Shown: piece after piece, positions 44,250 to 52,430 of the stretch | How positions within the stretch are numbered: position 1 is the first letter of the stretch | How the letters are laid out: every line of letters begins with the position of its first letter | Assembly: GCF_963378105.1 (NCBI RefSeq) | Contig: NZ_OY726398.1 | Location: 310,001 to 374,000 of the forward strand | Reading direction: 5' to 3' | Source of the DNA: Mycolicibacter sp. MU0102 | Lineage (GTDB): Bacteria > Actinomycetota > Actinomycetes > Mycobacteriales > Mycobacteriaceae | Length of the DNA: 64,000 nucleotides | Notes under the pieces: model-generated | Seen by the model: the letters and a program-made list of their open reading frames with translations, nothing else | Databases searched by the model: none | What the model was told of the DNA's origin: nothing | Translations under genes and position numbers: made by a program

Positions 44250-44283
44250 GTTGGGGCCGTATGTGCACCCATACGGCCCCAAC
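44250..44283 (-). terminator. Hairpin terminator after the EtfD-type gene
   Basis: A perfect 14-bp stem, GTTGGGGCCGTATG with its complement, and a 6-nt loop, starting 8 bases after the stop of the reductase gene on the minus strand and followed by a T-rich stretch. It isolates that gene from the aminotransferase gene downstream. Confidence 0.85.
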
Positions 44284-44291
44284 CTGTTATC

Positions 44292-47153
44292 TCAGCGTTT
44301 GCCCGGCGGGCGTGCCCCGCGCTGGATGCCCAGCCCCTTCACCGGCGGCTGTTCCTTGGGCGCCTCCGCTGCCGGAGCGGCCTCGGGAGCGGCCTCGGGA
44401 GCGGCCGCGGGCTCGGTGGCGGTCGAGGTGGGCTCGGCGGCGGCCGATACCGGTTCAGCGGCCGCAGCTGCCGGTTCCGCGGCGGCCGGAGCCGCCTTCT
44501 TAGCGCCCGGCTTGCGGGCGCCCGCGGCCATGCCCAGGCCCTTGACCGGAGCAGCCGGAGCCGCCGCGGGTGCGGCCGGCTCGGCCGGTGCCGCGGGTGC
44601 GGCAGCGCTGGCCTCGGCGGCGGGGGCAGCGGCCGGGGCCGCCTTCTTGGCGCCCGGGCGCTTGGCGCCACCGGCCATGCCCAGCCCCTTCACCGGGGCT
44701 GCCGGTGCCGCGGGGGCGGCAGCGCTGGCCTCGGCGGCGGGGGCAGCGGCCGGGGCCGCCTTCTTGGCGCCCGGGCGCTTGGCGCCACCGGCCATCCCCA
44801 GGCCCGTCACCGGGGCCGCGGCCTTGGCCTCGGCAGCCGGCTTCTCCGCCGTCGCGGTGGCCACCGCGGCCGGTGCCGGTGCCTTTTCCTCGACCTTCTT
44901 CGGCCCGGCCTTAGCGGCGGCCTCGGCGGCAGTGCCCTTGGCCGGCAACGTCACCGCGTCCATGTCGAGGGACTCCAGCAGCAGCTGGGCGATGTCACGC
45001 ACGTCCACATCGGAACGCCCGGAGGCTTCGATGCGGTCGTCGATGCCGTCACTGACCATCACCCGGCAGAACGGGCAGCCGGTGGCGATGGTGGTGGCAC
45101 CGGTGGCCAGCGCCTCATCCACGCGGTCGTGGTTCACCCGCTTGCCGATGTGCTCTTCCATCCACATCCGGGCACCGCCGGCGCCGCAGCAGAACGAGCG
45201 GTCGCGGTTACGCGGCATCTCGACCAGGTTGGCACCTGAGGCCTCGACCAGCTCACGCGGCGGCTCGTAGACCTTGTTGTGGCGGCCCAGGAAGCACGGG
45301 TCGTGGTAGGTGACCTCCCGCGACACCGGAGCGACCGGAATCAGTCGCTTGTCGCGGACCAGCCGGTTGAGCACCTGGGTGTGGTGCAGCACCGTGTATT
45401 CGCTGCCCAGCTGCGGGTATTCGCGGGAGATCGTGTTGAAGCAGTGCGGGCAGCTGGCGATGATCTTGCGGTCGGGCTTGTCCAGGCCGTCGAACACCTC
45501 GTTGAGCATCTCGACGTTCTGCGAGGCCAACTGCTGGAACAGGAACTCGTTGCCGGCACGCCGGGCGGGGTCACCGGTACAGGTCTCCCCGGTGCCCAGC
45601 ACCAGGAATTTCACGCCGGCAGCGGCCAGCAGTTCCGCGGTCGCCTTGGTGGTCTTCTTGGCGCGGTCCTCATAGGCGCCCGCGCAGCCCACCCAGAACA
45701 GGTACTCGAACCCGTCGAAGCTGTCGACGTCCTGGCCGTAGACCGGAATGTCGAAGTTGAGCTCGTCGATCCAGGAGGTGCGCTCCTTGGCGTTCTGCCC
45801 CCACGGGTTGCCCTTGTTCTCCAGGTTCTTGAACAGCACACCCAACTCGGAGGGGAACTCCGACTCCACCAGCACCTGGTAGCGGCGCATGTCGACAATG
45901 TGGTCGATGTGCTCGATGTCCACCGGGCACTGCTCGACGCAGGCGCCACAGTTGGTGCACGACCACAGCACGTCGGGGTCGATGACGCCGCCTTCTTCGG
46001 CGGTGCCCACCAGCGGGCGGACGGCCTGCTCCGGGCCGGAGCCGCCGATGCGCTCGAAGCCCTTCTCCGGCACGTGGTGGCCGGGCAGCGGCTTAGCGTC
46101 GGCCAGGTCGACCTCACCGGTCGGCATCGGCTTGTCGCCGAGCAGGTAGGGAGCCTTGGCCATCCAGTGGTCACGCAGGTCCATGATGAGCAGCTTGGGG
46201 CTCAGCGGCTTGCCGGTGTTCCAGGCGGGACACTGCGACTGGCAGCGGCCACACTCGGTACAGGTGGCGAAGTCGAGCATGCCCTTCCAGGTGAAGTCGT
46301 CGATCTTGCCTCGGCCGAACACCGCGTCTTCCGGCGGGTTGTCGAAGTCCAGGGGCTCGCCCTGGTACTCGATCGGCAGCAGCGGGCCCAGGGCGTTCGG
46401 CAGTCGCTTGAAGGTGACGTTGATCGGGGCCAAGAAGATGTGCAGGTGCTTGGAGTTCAGCACGATCAGCAGGAAGCCCAGCGCCACGGCAACGTGCAGC
46501 AGCAGTGCGGCGGTCTCGATGTTCTCGTTGGCAGCGAGCCCCAGCGGCGCCATGACCTTGCCCATGAGGTGCGACAGGTAGGCGCCCTTGCCGTAGGGCA
46601 GGGTGCCGGTGTTGGCCGCGGCCCCGCGCAGCAGCAGGAACGTCCAGACCACGTTGAGGATCATCACGAGGATCAGCCATGCACCGCCGTTGTGCGAGCC
46701 GTAGAACCGGGACGACCGGCCGTGCTCGGTCGGGTTGCGCAGGACCCGGATGACCATGAACACGAAGATCGACAAGGTGACCGCGGTGATGAAGAAGTCC
46801 TGCATGAAGCCCAGGAAGTCCCAGTGCCCGACGAGCGGGATGGCGAAGTGTGGGTTGAACATCTGGCCGTAGGCCTCGATGTAGACCGTGATCAGGACGA
46901 AGAACGCCCACATGGTGAAGAAGTGGGCGATCCCGGGGATATTCCACTTCAGCAGTTTGGCCTGGCCGGCGACCTCGCGGAGCTGGGTCTCGATCCGGGA
47001 CTTGATGTCGTTCGTCCGCTCGGCGCCGACCTTCTGACCGGACATGACCAGTCGGAAGAGCCAGAACACCCGGCGCGCGGCCAGTAGGCCAACGAGTCCC
47101 GTCATGGACAGGCCGACCACCAGCCTGATCAGCATCTGGGTATTTTCGGTCAC
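44292..47153 (-). CDS. etfD: Membrane Fe-S reductase, EtfD-type (Rv0338c-like)
   Basis: Protein of 953 aa. About five N-terminal membrane helices (residues 1-230) are followed by two 4Fe-4S clusters, CTECGRCQSQCP near 298 and CTNCGACVEQCP near 399, then two CCG-type heterodisulfide-reductase-like domains (CCGAGGARMW near 652). In M. tuberculosis Rv0338c (EtfD) passes electrons from the electron-transfer flavoprotein into the respiratory chain during fatty-acid oxidation. The Ala/Pro/Lys-rich C-terminus from about 740 has repeated GLGMAGGAKRPGAKK units and makes the protein longer than the ~880 aa I recall. GTG start. Confidence 0.9.
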   Translation of the reverse strand: MTENTQMLIRLVVGLSMTGLVGLLAARRVFWLFRLVMSGQKVGAERTNDIKSRIETQLREVAGQAKLLKWNIPGIAHFFTMWAFFVLITVYIEAYGQMFNPHFAIPLVGHWDFLGFMQDFFITAVTLSIFVFMVIRVLRNPTEHGRSSRFYGSHNGGAWLILVMILNVVWTFLLLRGAAANTGTLPYGKGAYLSHLMGKVMAPLGLAANENIETAALLLHVAVALGFLLIVLNSKHLHIFLAPINVTFKRLPNALGPLLPIEYQGEPLDFDNPPEDAVFGRGKIDDFTWKGMLDFATCTECGRCQSQCPAWNTGKPLSPKLLIMDLRDHWMAKAPYLLGDKPMPTGEVDLADAKPLPGHHVPEKGFERIGGSGPEQAVRPLVGTAEEGGVIDPDVLWSCTNCGACVEQCPVDIEHIDHIVDMRRYQVLVESEFPSELGVLFKNLENKGNPWGQNAKERTSWIDELNFDIPVYGQDVDSFDGFEYLFWVGCAGAYEDRAKKTTKATAELLAAAGVKFLVLGTGETCTGDPARRAGNEFLFQQLASQNVEMLNEVFDGLDKPDRKIIASCPHCFNTISREYPQLGSEYTVLHHTQVLNRLVRDKRLIPVAPVSREVTYHDPCFLGRHNKVYEPPRELVEASGANLVEMPRNRDRSFCCGAGGARMWMEEHIGKRVNHDRVDEALATGATTIATGCPFCRVMVSDGIDDRIEASGRSDVDVRDIAQLLLESLDMDAVTLPAKGTAAEAAAKAGPKKVEEKAPAPAAVATATAEKPAAEAKAAAPVTGLGMAGGAKRPGAKKAAPAAAPAAEASAAAPAAPAAPVKGLGMAGGAKRPGAKKAAPAAAPAAEASAAAPAAPAEPAAPAAAPAAPVKGLGMAAGARKPGAKKAAPAAAEPAAAAAEPVSAAAEPTSTATEPAAAPEAAPEAAPAAEAPKEQPPVKGLGIQRGARPPGKR
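44601..44795. repeat. 78-bp perfect direct repeat within the EtfD tail
   Basis: Bases 44601-44678 recur exactly at 44718-44795, an offset of 117 bp (39 codons), keeping frame. The encoded unit includes GLGMAGGAKRPGAKK and an Ala/Pro spacer. Two further diverged units lie nearer the C-terminus. Confidence 0.85.
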
Positions 47154-47175
47154 GGAGAGCCTCTCCCATCCACAA

Positions 47176-47216
47176 GTTACCGGACAGTAACTTAGCTATG
47201 GTTACTGACGGGTAAC
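47176..47216. promoter_or_regulatory. Paired GTTAC-N6-GTAAC operators upstream of etfD
   Basis: GTTAC-CGGACA-GTAAC at 47176-47191 and GTTAC-TGACGG-GTAAC at 47201-47216 are two copies of the same 16-bp palindrome, starts 25 bp apart, 23 bp before the start codon. They suit a dimeric TetR-like or FadR-like repressor that senses fatty-acid metabolism, but the regulator is not in the window. Confidence 0.72.
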
Positions 47217-47368
47217 TTACCGCCAATCTTGCGCAGCACCAGTTCAAGCCCTGATCGGTGCTCGCTCATAGTGCCACTCCAAGGTCGTCCAGCGCGACAA
47301 AGGCTGGCCTAACTGTATCGGCGGGCGACCGTTCGGACGGGCTTTCGCGCGCCGTGAGTAACCGGAAT

Positions 47369-47941
47369 TCAGAGCCCGGGCAGTGGGATGACGATCGCCG
47401 GTGGCTGTCGCGTCAGCGTAGGCGTGGCGGGGGCTGCCGTGGTGCTCGGTGCTGTCGTAGTCGGGGCCTCGGTCGTGGTCGGCGGCGCCGTGGTGGTGGG
47501 TGGCTCGGTGGTCGTGGTGGTGCTCGGTGCCTCGGTAGTGGAAGTGGGCGGCTCGGATTCCGTCGCCGGCGGCGGGTTTTCGTCGGTGGCGGCGTGGGAC
47601 GGGGCCGGGGCGATGGGCTCTTCGACGGGTGCGGTGGACGTCACCGAACTGGTCGCCGGTGCGGTGGGGATCGGTTCCTTGTTCACCAGCCGGACCATGC
47701 CCCACACCAACAGGGCGATCAGGATTGCGGTGAGCACTCCCAGGCCGACCAGCGCGACCGGTCGCAGATACCAGGGGGTTGGTGGTGGCGGCGGTTCGGT
47801 CCACTCGGGCTGGCGGCCGGTGGGCTCGCAATGCTCGCTGTAGTAAGCGGGTTCGCCGTAGTTACCGTTGCCGCCGTAGTCGTAGCCGGCCATCTGGGTC
47901 GGCTCGTTGTTGGGGTCGTCCGCCGAACGGTTCACACGCAC
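47369..47941 (-). CDS. Single-pass membrane protein with Pro/Thr-rich exterior
   Basis: Protein of 190 aa from GTG 47941 (GTG 47935 equally possible). Tyr/Gly/Pro-rich cytosolic part (1-60), transmembrane helix at about 62-86 (PVALVGLGVLTAILIALLVWG), then an exterior of Pro/Thr/Ala/Glu repeats ending AIVIPLPGL. Same architecture as the genes at 23238 and 48392. No catalytic motif; probably an envelope or cell-surface protein. Confidence 0.75.
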   Translation of the reverse strand: MRVNRSADDPNNEPTQMAGYDYGGNGNYGEPAYYSEHCEPTGRQPEWTEPPPPPTPWYLRPVALVGLGVLTAILIALLVWGMVRLVNKEPIPTAPATSSVTSTAPVEEPIAPAPSHAATDENPPPATESEPPTSTTEAPSTTTTTEPPTTTAPPTTTEAPTTTAPSTTAAPATPTLTRQPPAIVIPLPGL

Positions 47942-47995
47942 CGAGGGTACGTATCGCGCCTGACGAAACCCCGCGATGACGCTGGCTGAAACCCG

Positions 47996-48367
47996 TCAGC
48001 TGTCCAAACGCCGGCGGGCGACAAGCTCGACGACCGCTCGCCAGCCCAGCAGAAACGCGGCGGTGACCGTCGAGGCGACCAGGATGAAGCTCGTCGCCAC
48101 GCCGGCGGAGGTCGCCTCGCGCAAAAGCATGCCGACCAGCACTGTCGAGATCCAGACCGTCACCCCGGTGGGCCAAAGGGCGGTGGGCCTGCGCCAGCCG
48201 CGCGACAACAGCCAGCCCAGCACCGTGCCGCTCAGAAACGGCCAGGCCGTGGTGGCCAAGCCGCTGAGAGTGAGGCCCTCATCGTGGCTGCGCCGGCCGA
48301 GAGCGCAGAAGATCAACACGGCCACCACGTCAATGCCGAGCCAACCCGGCTTGCGCGGTGATTGCAT
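47996..48367 (-). CDS. DUF3054 membrane protein
   Basis: Protein of 123 aa with four hydrophobic helices. The pattern VVAVLIFCALGRRSHDEGL, then PFLSGTVLGWLLSRGWRRP and GVTVWISTVLVGMLLR is that of DUF3054 proteins of Actinobacteria. Function unknown. Lies between two Pro/Thr-rich membrane protein genes on the same strand. Confidence 0.82.
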   Translation of the reverse strand: MQSPRKPGWLGIDVVAVLIFCALGRRSHDEGLTLSGLATTAWPFLSGTVLGWLLSRGWRRPTALWPTGVTVWISTVLVGMLLREATSAGVATSFILVASTVTAAFLLGWRAVVELVARRRLDS

Positions 48368-48391
48368 GCGGCGAGAGTACCGGGCCGGGAT

Positions 48392-49006
48392 CTACCGCCT
48401 GGGCGGCAGTGTGATCACCGTCGGCAGCTCGGGAACCTTGGGGATCGGCGGGATGGTGATCACCGACGGCAGATGCGGTAGGTGGCGATGCGGCGGCTCG
48501 CTCGCGGGCGGTGCCTGCTGTGCCGGCGGCTGTTGCGGCGGAGCCTGCCGGGGCGGGGCCGCCGTCGGTGCGGTGGTGCTGGGCGCACTCGAGGAGCTGG
48601 TCGTGCTGCTGCTGGTGCTGCTGCTTGACGAGCTGGTTGCCGGTGTGGTGCCGCCGCCGGGTCCGCGGCTGGTCAGCTGGATGATCCCCCAGACCACCAC
48701 CGCGAGCATCACCGCGATAAGCCCGAACCACGCGATCAGCACCGATCGGCGGCGAAACCACGGAGTGGACGACAACGCAGCGAAATCGGTGCCCTGCGGG
48801 TCGGTCGGCTCGTCGAAAGTGTTGTACGGGGCGTATTGGGTCGGGGCGTTGCCGGCTTCGTAGCCGGGATTGCGCCCCGGATTGGCGGGGCCGAACGGAG
48901 CCGGAGGCGGCCCGGGCGGCTGTGGGCCGCGCTGGGCGGAGGGCATGGACCGAGTGTGGTCCTCGCTGGGTTTGCCGGAACCGTCCGAAGATCCGAAGCG
49001 CGCCAT
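48392..49006 (-). CDS. Single-pass membrane protein with Ser/Thr/Pro-rich exterior
   Basis: Protein of 204 aa from ATG 49006 (MARFGSSDGSGKPSED). Pro-rich cytosolic N-terminus to about 85, transmembrane helix at about 88-110 (VLIAWFGLIAVMLAVVVWGIIQL), poly-Ser/Thr stretch, Pro/Gln segment and a basic-hydrophobic end (HLPSVITIPPIPKVPELPTV). A longer in-frame reading overlaps the lipoprotein gene and is not favoured. Companion in layout to 47369. Confidence 0.75.
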   Translation of the reverse strand: MARFGSSDGSGKPSEDHTRSMPSAQRGPQPPGPPPAPFGPANPGRNPGYEAGNAPTQYAPYNTFDEPTDPQGTDFAALSSTPWFRRRSVLIAWFGLIAVMLAVVVWGIIQLTSRGPGGGTTPATSSSSSSTSSSTTSSSSAPSTTAPTAAPPRQAPPQQPPAQQAPPASEPPHRHLPHLPSVITIPPIPKVPELPTVITLPPRR

Positions 49007-49053
49007 TTCACCGATCGTATCGGAAAGTACTGGCCGGCGACTGGGGCGAAAAA

Positions 49054-49632
49054 TCAGAAGGTATCGACGTTGTCGACGCTGACCAGCATGCCGTGACCGG
49101 AGCGGTCGTTGGTGAACCGTGTGCCGTTGATATCGGCGTTGATCGTCCAGCCTTGCGCCTGGTAGGTGAGGTAGTCGATGGTGACGACCGGGATATCGCC
49201 CAGGTTGCCCAACACCCATTGCACGGTGCCCTCGGCGCTGACACTGACGCCGTTGGCGTGCTGTCCGTCCTTGAGAGGCGTGTTAGTGAACTGCGCTTCA
49301 CAGTCGACCTGTGATGACGAGATCTGGCAGCGGGTCCGGCCGGATTTCGTCTCGATGAAGACGTAGCCGTTGTCGTCGGGCGGCAGGGGGATGGCGTCGG
49401 CCGGCCGGTTCGGGGTGGCCGACTTGGTAGGGCTCGGCGGGCTCGGCGGTGCGGTGCTGGTGCGCGGCGGCCGGAACGACGGCTCCGGTGGCCCCCCGCC
49501 CGGTGCTGCGGTCGGGTGGCCGTCGACGGTGGTGCTGCAACCCGTCAGCAGCAGCCCGGCCGCCAGCGTCAGCTTTCCGGCCGTCCTGCGCTTCGACTGG
49601 TCTGGTACCCGCACTGATTCCCCCGCTGACAT
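49054..49632 (-). CDS. Lipoprotein with Pro/Ser linker
   Basis: Protein of 192 aa from ATG 49632; an in-frame start at 49665 adds 11 residues. The basic signal RRTAGKLTLAAGLLLTGC has a lipobox LLTGC, so Cys is lipidated. A Pro/Thr/Ser-rich linker is followed by a C-terminal ~100-residue domain with two Cys (RTRCQISSSQVDCEAQF), a pattern common in mycobacterial lipoproteins. Function unknown. Confidence 0.75.
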   Translation of the reverse strand: MSAGESVRVPDQSKRRTAGKLTLAAGLLLTGCSTTVDGHPTAAPGGGPPEPSFRPPRTSTAPPSPPSPTKSATPNRPADAIPLPPDDNGYVFIETKSGRTRCQISSSQVDCEAQFTNTPLKDGQHANGVSVSAEGTVQWVLGNLGDIPVVTIDYLTYQAQGWTINADINGTRFTNDRSGHGMLVSVDNVDTF

Positions 49633-49729
49633 ATGTTGCGGCCCAGCGTACGCATTCAGTGACATCAGTGGCTGCAGTGACGCGCGGTACTACCGGTGCG
49701 ACGCCCGCGGGCCGGGGAGGGGCCTGCGG

Positions 49730-49912
49730 TCAGGACAGATCACGGAAGGCCAGCGCCGTACCGGCGACCGCCGTCACCGCGGCGAGTGCATAACCCACCA
49801 GCGACCACCAGCCGGCGTGCAGGTAGGCGGTGACGGCCACGATCGCGATGGCGCAGAAGACCAGCACCATTCCATACAGCGGGGGTCTGGCTGCGTAACG
49901 GTTGCGGGCCAT
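49730..49912 (-). CDS. Small two-helix membrane protein
   Basis: Protein of 60 aa: MARNRYAARPPLYG, then two hydrophobic helices (about 13-33 and 37-55) and the end FRDLS. It starts 15 bases after the stop of the asparagine permease gene, with AGAAGG a suitable distance upstream, so it is probably the downstream member of that operon. A role as a small permease accessory is only a guess. Confidence 0.6.
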   Translation of the reverse strand: MARNRYAARPPLYGMVLVFCAIAIVAVTAYLHAGWWSLVGYALAAVTAVAGTALAFRDLS

Positions 49913-49927
49913 ATGTTTTCGGGCCTT

Positions 49928-51409
49928 CTACTCGTCCGGATCCGGCTGCGCGGCCACAGCCGATGTCTGTTCGGGAGTCGTCTCGGCGAGGGCGGCCGCG
50001 GCCTGCACCCGTCCGCGCACCAGATACCAGCCGATGATCAGTGCCGGTGTACCGATGAGCAGCACTCCCCGCACGAACGGGCCGCTGCGGTGATCGAACA
50101 GCATCAGGACCAGCACGCAGGCCAGGAACGCCAAGGTCACGTACCCGCTGTAGGGCGCCAGCGGCATCCGGAACGACGGCCGTTTCAGCACCCCGGCATT
50201 GGCCAGCCGGAGCAACCGCAGCTGGCAGGCCACGATGGTCGCCCATGCCGCCATGACTCCGACCGCGGCGATGTTGAGCACGATCTCGAAGGCCTGGCCG
50301 GGGCGCAGCGCGTTGAGGACGACGCCCAGCAGGCCGACGCCACTGGTCAGCAGGATGCCGCCGTAGGGCACCCCGTTCTTCGAGATCTTGGCGGTGAACG
50401 CCGGGCCGCTGCCGTTGACCGCCATCGAGCGCAGGATCCGCCCGGTGGAGTACAGCCCCGCGTTGAGGCTGGAGAACGCGGCGGTCAGCACCACCAGGTT
50501 CATCAGGCTGCCTGCGCCGGTGAAACCGACTTTGGAGAAGAACGTGACGAAGGGGCTCTGGTGCTCCTTGAAAGCGGTGTACGGCAGCAGCAGCGCCAGC
50601 AGGACTACCGAGCCAACGTAGAAGATCGCGATGCGGGCCACTACCGAGTTGATCGCCCGCGGCATGACCTTCTCGGGGTTCGGGGTTTCGCCGGCGGCGG
50701 TGCCGACCAGTTCGACCCCGGCATAGGAGAACACCACTCCGGAGGTCACCAATACCAGCGGGAGCAGGCCGGTCGGCAGGAGTCCACCGTTCTGGGTCAA
50801 GAGGTGCAGGCCGGTCTCCTGGCCGTCGACCTGGTATCGGCCGCCCAAGAAGATGGTGCCGACCACCAGGAACGTCAGCAGCGCGAGAACCTTGATCAGC
50901 GCGGCCCAGAACTCCAGCTCGCCGAAGAGCTTCACCGAGATCAGGTTCATCGACAGCACCGCCAACAGGGCGATCAGGGCCAGCGTCCACTGTGGGATCA
51001 CCTCGAACAGGTGCCAGTAGTGGAAGTAGCTGGCGATCGCGGTGGTGTCGACGATGCCGGTCATCGACCAGTTCAGGAAGTACAGCCACCCCGCGACGTA
51101 GGCGGTTTTCTCGCCGAAGAATTCACGCGCGTACGAGACGAACGATCCCGGCGACGGTCGGTGCAGCACCAGCTCGCCGAGTGCGCGCAGGATGAGGAAG
51201 GCAAAGGCGCCGCAGATCGCGTAGACGATGAACAGGGCCGGCCCGGCCGAGGCGAGCCGGCCGCCGGCGCCGAGGAACAGTCCCGTCCCGATGGCTCCGC
51301 CCAGGGCAATCATCTGCAGCTGCCGCGGGGCTAGGTCCTTGTGGTAGCCCTCATTCTCACGGGTTAGTGCAGCGGAGGGAGCAAGGTGGGAGTTGGGGGC
51401 GTGTGCCAT
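49928..51409 (-). CDS. ansP2: Amino-acid permease, AnsP-type (L-asparagine)
   Basis: Protein of 493 aa of the APC superfamily with about twelve helices. Signature start RQLQMIALGGAIGTGLFLGA and the GRPSPGSF-type segment (HRPSPGSFVSYAREFFGE), and SYAGVELVGTAAGE. The closest match I recall is AnsP2 (Rv0346c, 487 aa), which imports asparagine in M. tuberculosis; other AAT-family substrates cannot be excluded. Start ATG 51409. Confidence 0.85.
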   Translation of the reverse strand: MAHAPNSHLAPSAALTRENEGYHKDLAPRQLQMIALGGAIGTGLFLGAGGRLASAGPALFIVYAICGAFAFLILRALGELVLHRPSPGSFVSYAREFFGEKTAYVAGWLYFLNWSMTGIVDTTAIASYFHYWHLFEVIPQWTLALIALLAVLSMNLISVKLFGELEFWAALIKVLALLTFLVVGTIFLGGRYQVDGQETGLHLLTQNGGLLPTGLLPLVLVTSGVVFSYAGVELVGTAAGETPNPEKVMPRAINSVVARIAIFYVGSVVLLALLLPYTAFKEHQSPFVTFFSKVGFTGAGSLMNLVVLTAAFSSLNAGLYSTGRILRSMAVNGSGPAFTAKISKNGVPYGGILLTSGVGLLGVVLNALRPGQAFEIVLNIAAVGVMAAWATIVACQLRLLRLANAGVLKRPSFRMPLAPYSGYVTLAFLACVLVLMLFDHRSGPFVRGVLLIGTPALIIGWYLVRGRVQAAAALAETTPEQTSAVAAQPDPDE

Positions 51410-52001
51410 CGCGCTATTTACCGTGCCTGTCGTCGTGAGGTTCGTGCCATGGTGTCAGAGGCTGGCACGCGTAGGCCAGCTTTGATGCTCGCGTCGCTCA
51501 GACGTCTCACAGCTTATTTCCTAAAGTGGCGCGCTGTCCCCGAGTGGCGATATTGGCGAAATGTCCGGTCTAATTCCGGATAGCACGGGCAATTTCCGCG
51601 ATGATCCGCCAACTGCCGAGGCGTTATGCCGTTGTTCCGCAACGCTAGTCGCCGCGGGGCCAAATTTCCGTGCAAGCAACCATCGCTTCAAGTATGGCGA
51701 CCACGTATGCCCTTTTGAGCAGCTGTTGATCTCCTGTGTGATACCTAATTCGTCCGTCGGTATGTGAGTCAGATCAACATTGCTCCCCGCCGCAAGAGGT
51801 GCGTCGGTCACCGTCGTCGGTCGCGGATCCGGACGTCCAGTCAGGCCGGTGCAGGCGCCGGCGGGTGTGGCGGCGCCGATGGCACGCCAGGCACCCCGGC
51901 CTCCTAGCGCAGGCCGGTTCGTCGACGCCGCTCGCCGATCCGATGGACACGGTGGAGCGGATCGCGCGCCTGCTCCGTGACGGGTGACTACGGTTGCGGT
52001 T
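51410..52001. other. Gene-poor spacer upstream of ansP2 and the accessory block
   Basis: About 590 bases with no convincing gene. The first half is less GC-rich than its surroundings and has stops in all frames apart from short ORFs without codon bias; TCCGG-N7-CCGGA near 51569 is a small dyad. The ORF at 51799-51987 ends with a helical ADPMDTVERIARLLRDG, which could be the tail of a decayed gene. Presumably holds the divergent promoters. Confidence 0.45.
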
Positions 52002-52430
52002 ATGGCCGATCGACCCGCGCGAGTCGCAGACGTGCACGAGGTTGCTGCGTCGATGCCGCATGTCACTAGAATCGAAGGGCCGAAAGGCAATTCGATCTAT
52101 CAGGTGGGCGGCAAGTCGTTCGTGTTCTTCCGTACCCCCCGGCCCGACGCCAAGGACCCCGTTACGGGTGAGGCCTACCCGGATGTCATCGTGATCTGGG
52201 TCGAATCCGACGCGGACAAACAGGCCCTCATTCAAGACCCCGCAACACCGTTCTTCAGCACTGATCATTTCAACGGCCATCTGTCCGTTCTGGTTCGGGA
52301 GGCAGACCTGCACGCGATCAGCAAGAGTGAACTGGCCGAAGTAGTCCAGGACGCCTGGCTTTCTCGAGCCTCGAATCGACGGAGGGCGGCCTGGCTGGCT
52401 ACCCACGGCACCGACGGTCCGGCCCGATGA
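52002..52430 (+). CDS. MmcQ/YjbR-family protein
   Basis: Protein of 142 aa from ATG 52002; GTG 51984 would add six residues. The fold pattern is that of MmcQ/YjbR (DUF419): VHEVAASMPHVTRIEG, SIYQVGGKSFVFFRTPRP, PVTGEAYPDVIVIWVE and a C-terminal LAEVVQDAWLSRA. DNA-binding has been proposed for the family but is not established. The stop overlaps the monooxygenase start as ATGA. Confidence 0.75.
   Translation: MADRPARVADVHEVAASMPHVTRIEGPKGNSIYQVGGKSFVFFRTPRPDAKDPVTGEAYPDVIVIWVESDADKQALIQDPATPFFSTDHFNGHLSVLVREADLHAISKSELAEVVQDAWLSRASNRRRAAWLATHGTDGPAR

Noticed and set aside
45279..47087. 602-codon open frame on the plus strand
   Set aside because: Shadow opposite the EtfD-type reductase; its Val/Gln/Arg/His-rich translation has no domains, while the minus strand encodes two 4Fe-4S motifs.
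49370..51334. 654-codon plus-strand frame opposite the lipoprotein and permease genes
   Set aside because: Low-complexity antisense translation crossing several real genes; no domain seen.
43000..51400. iniB-iniA-iniC isoniazid-induced genes expected between aspC and ansP2
   Set aside because: Searched by eye; no dynamin-like GTPase or IniB-type protein is present, so the block is absent here.
51561..51767. Possible 68-aa gene in the spacer upstream of ansP2
   Set aside because: No ribosome site, no codon bias and no recognisable family.
51799..51987. 62-aa ORF ending ADPMDTVERIARLLRDG
   Set aside because: The tail looks protein-like but the Arg-rich first half looks random; at best a remnant, so not listed as a gene.
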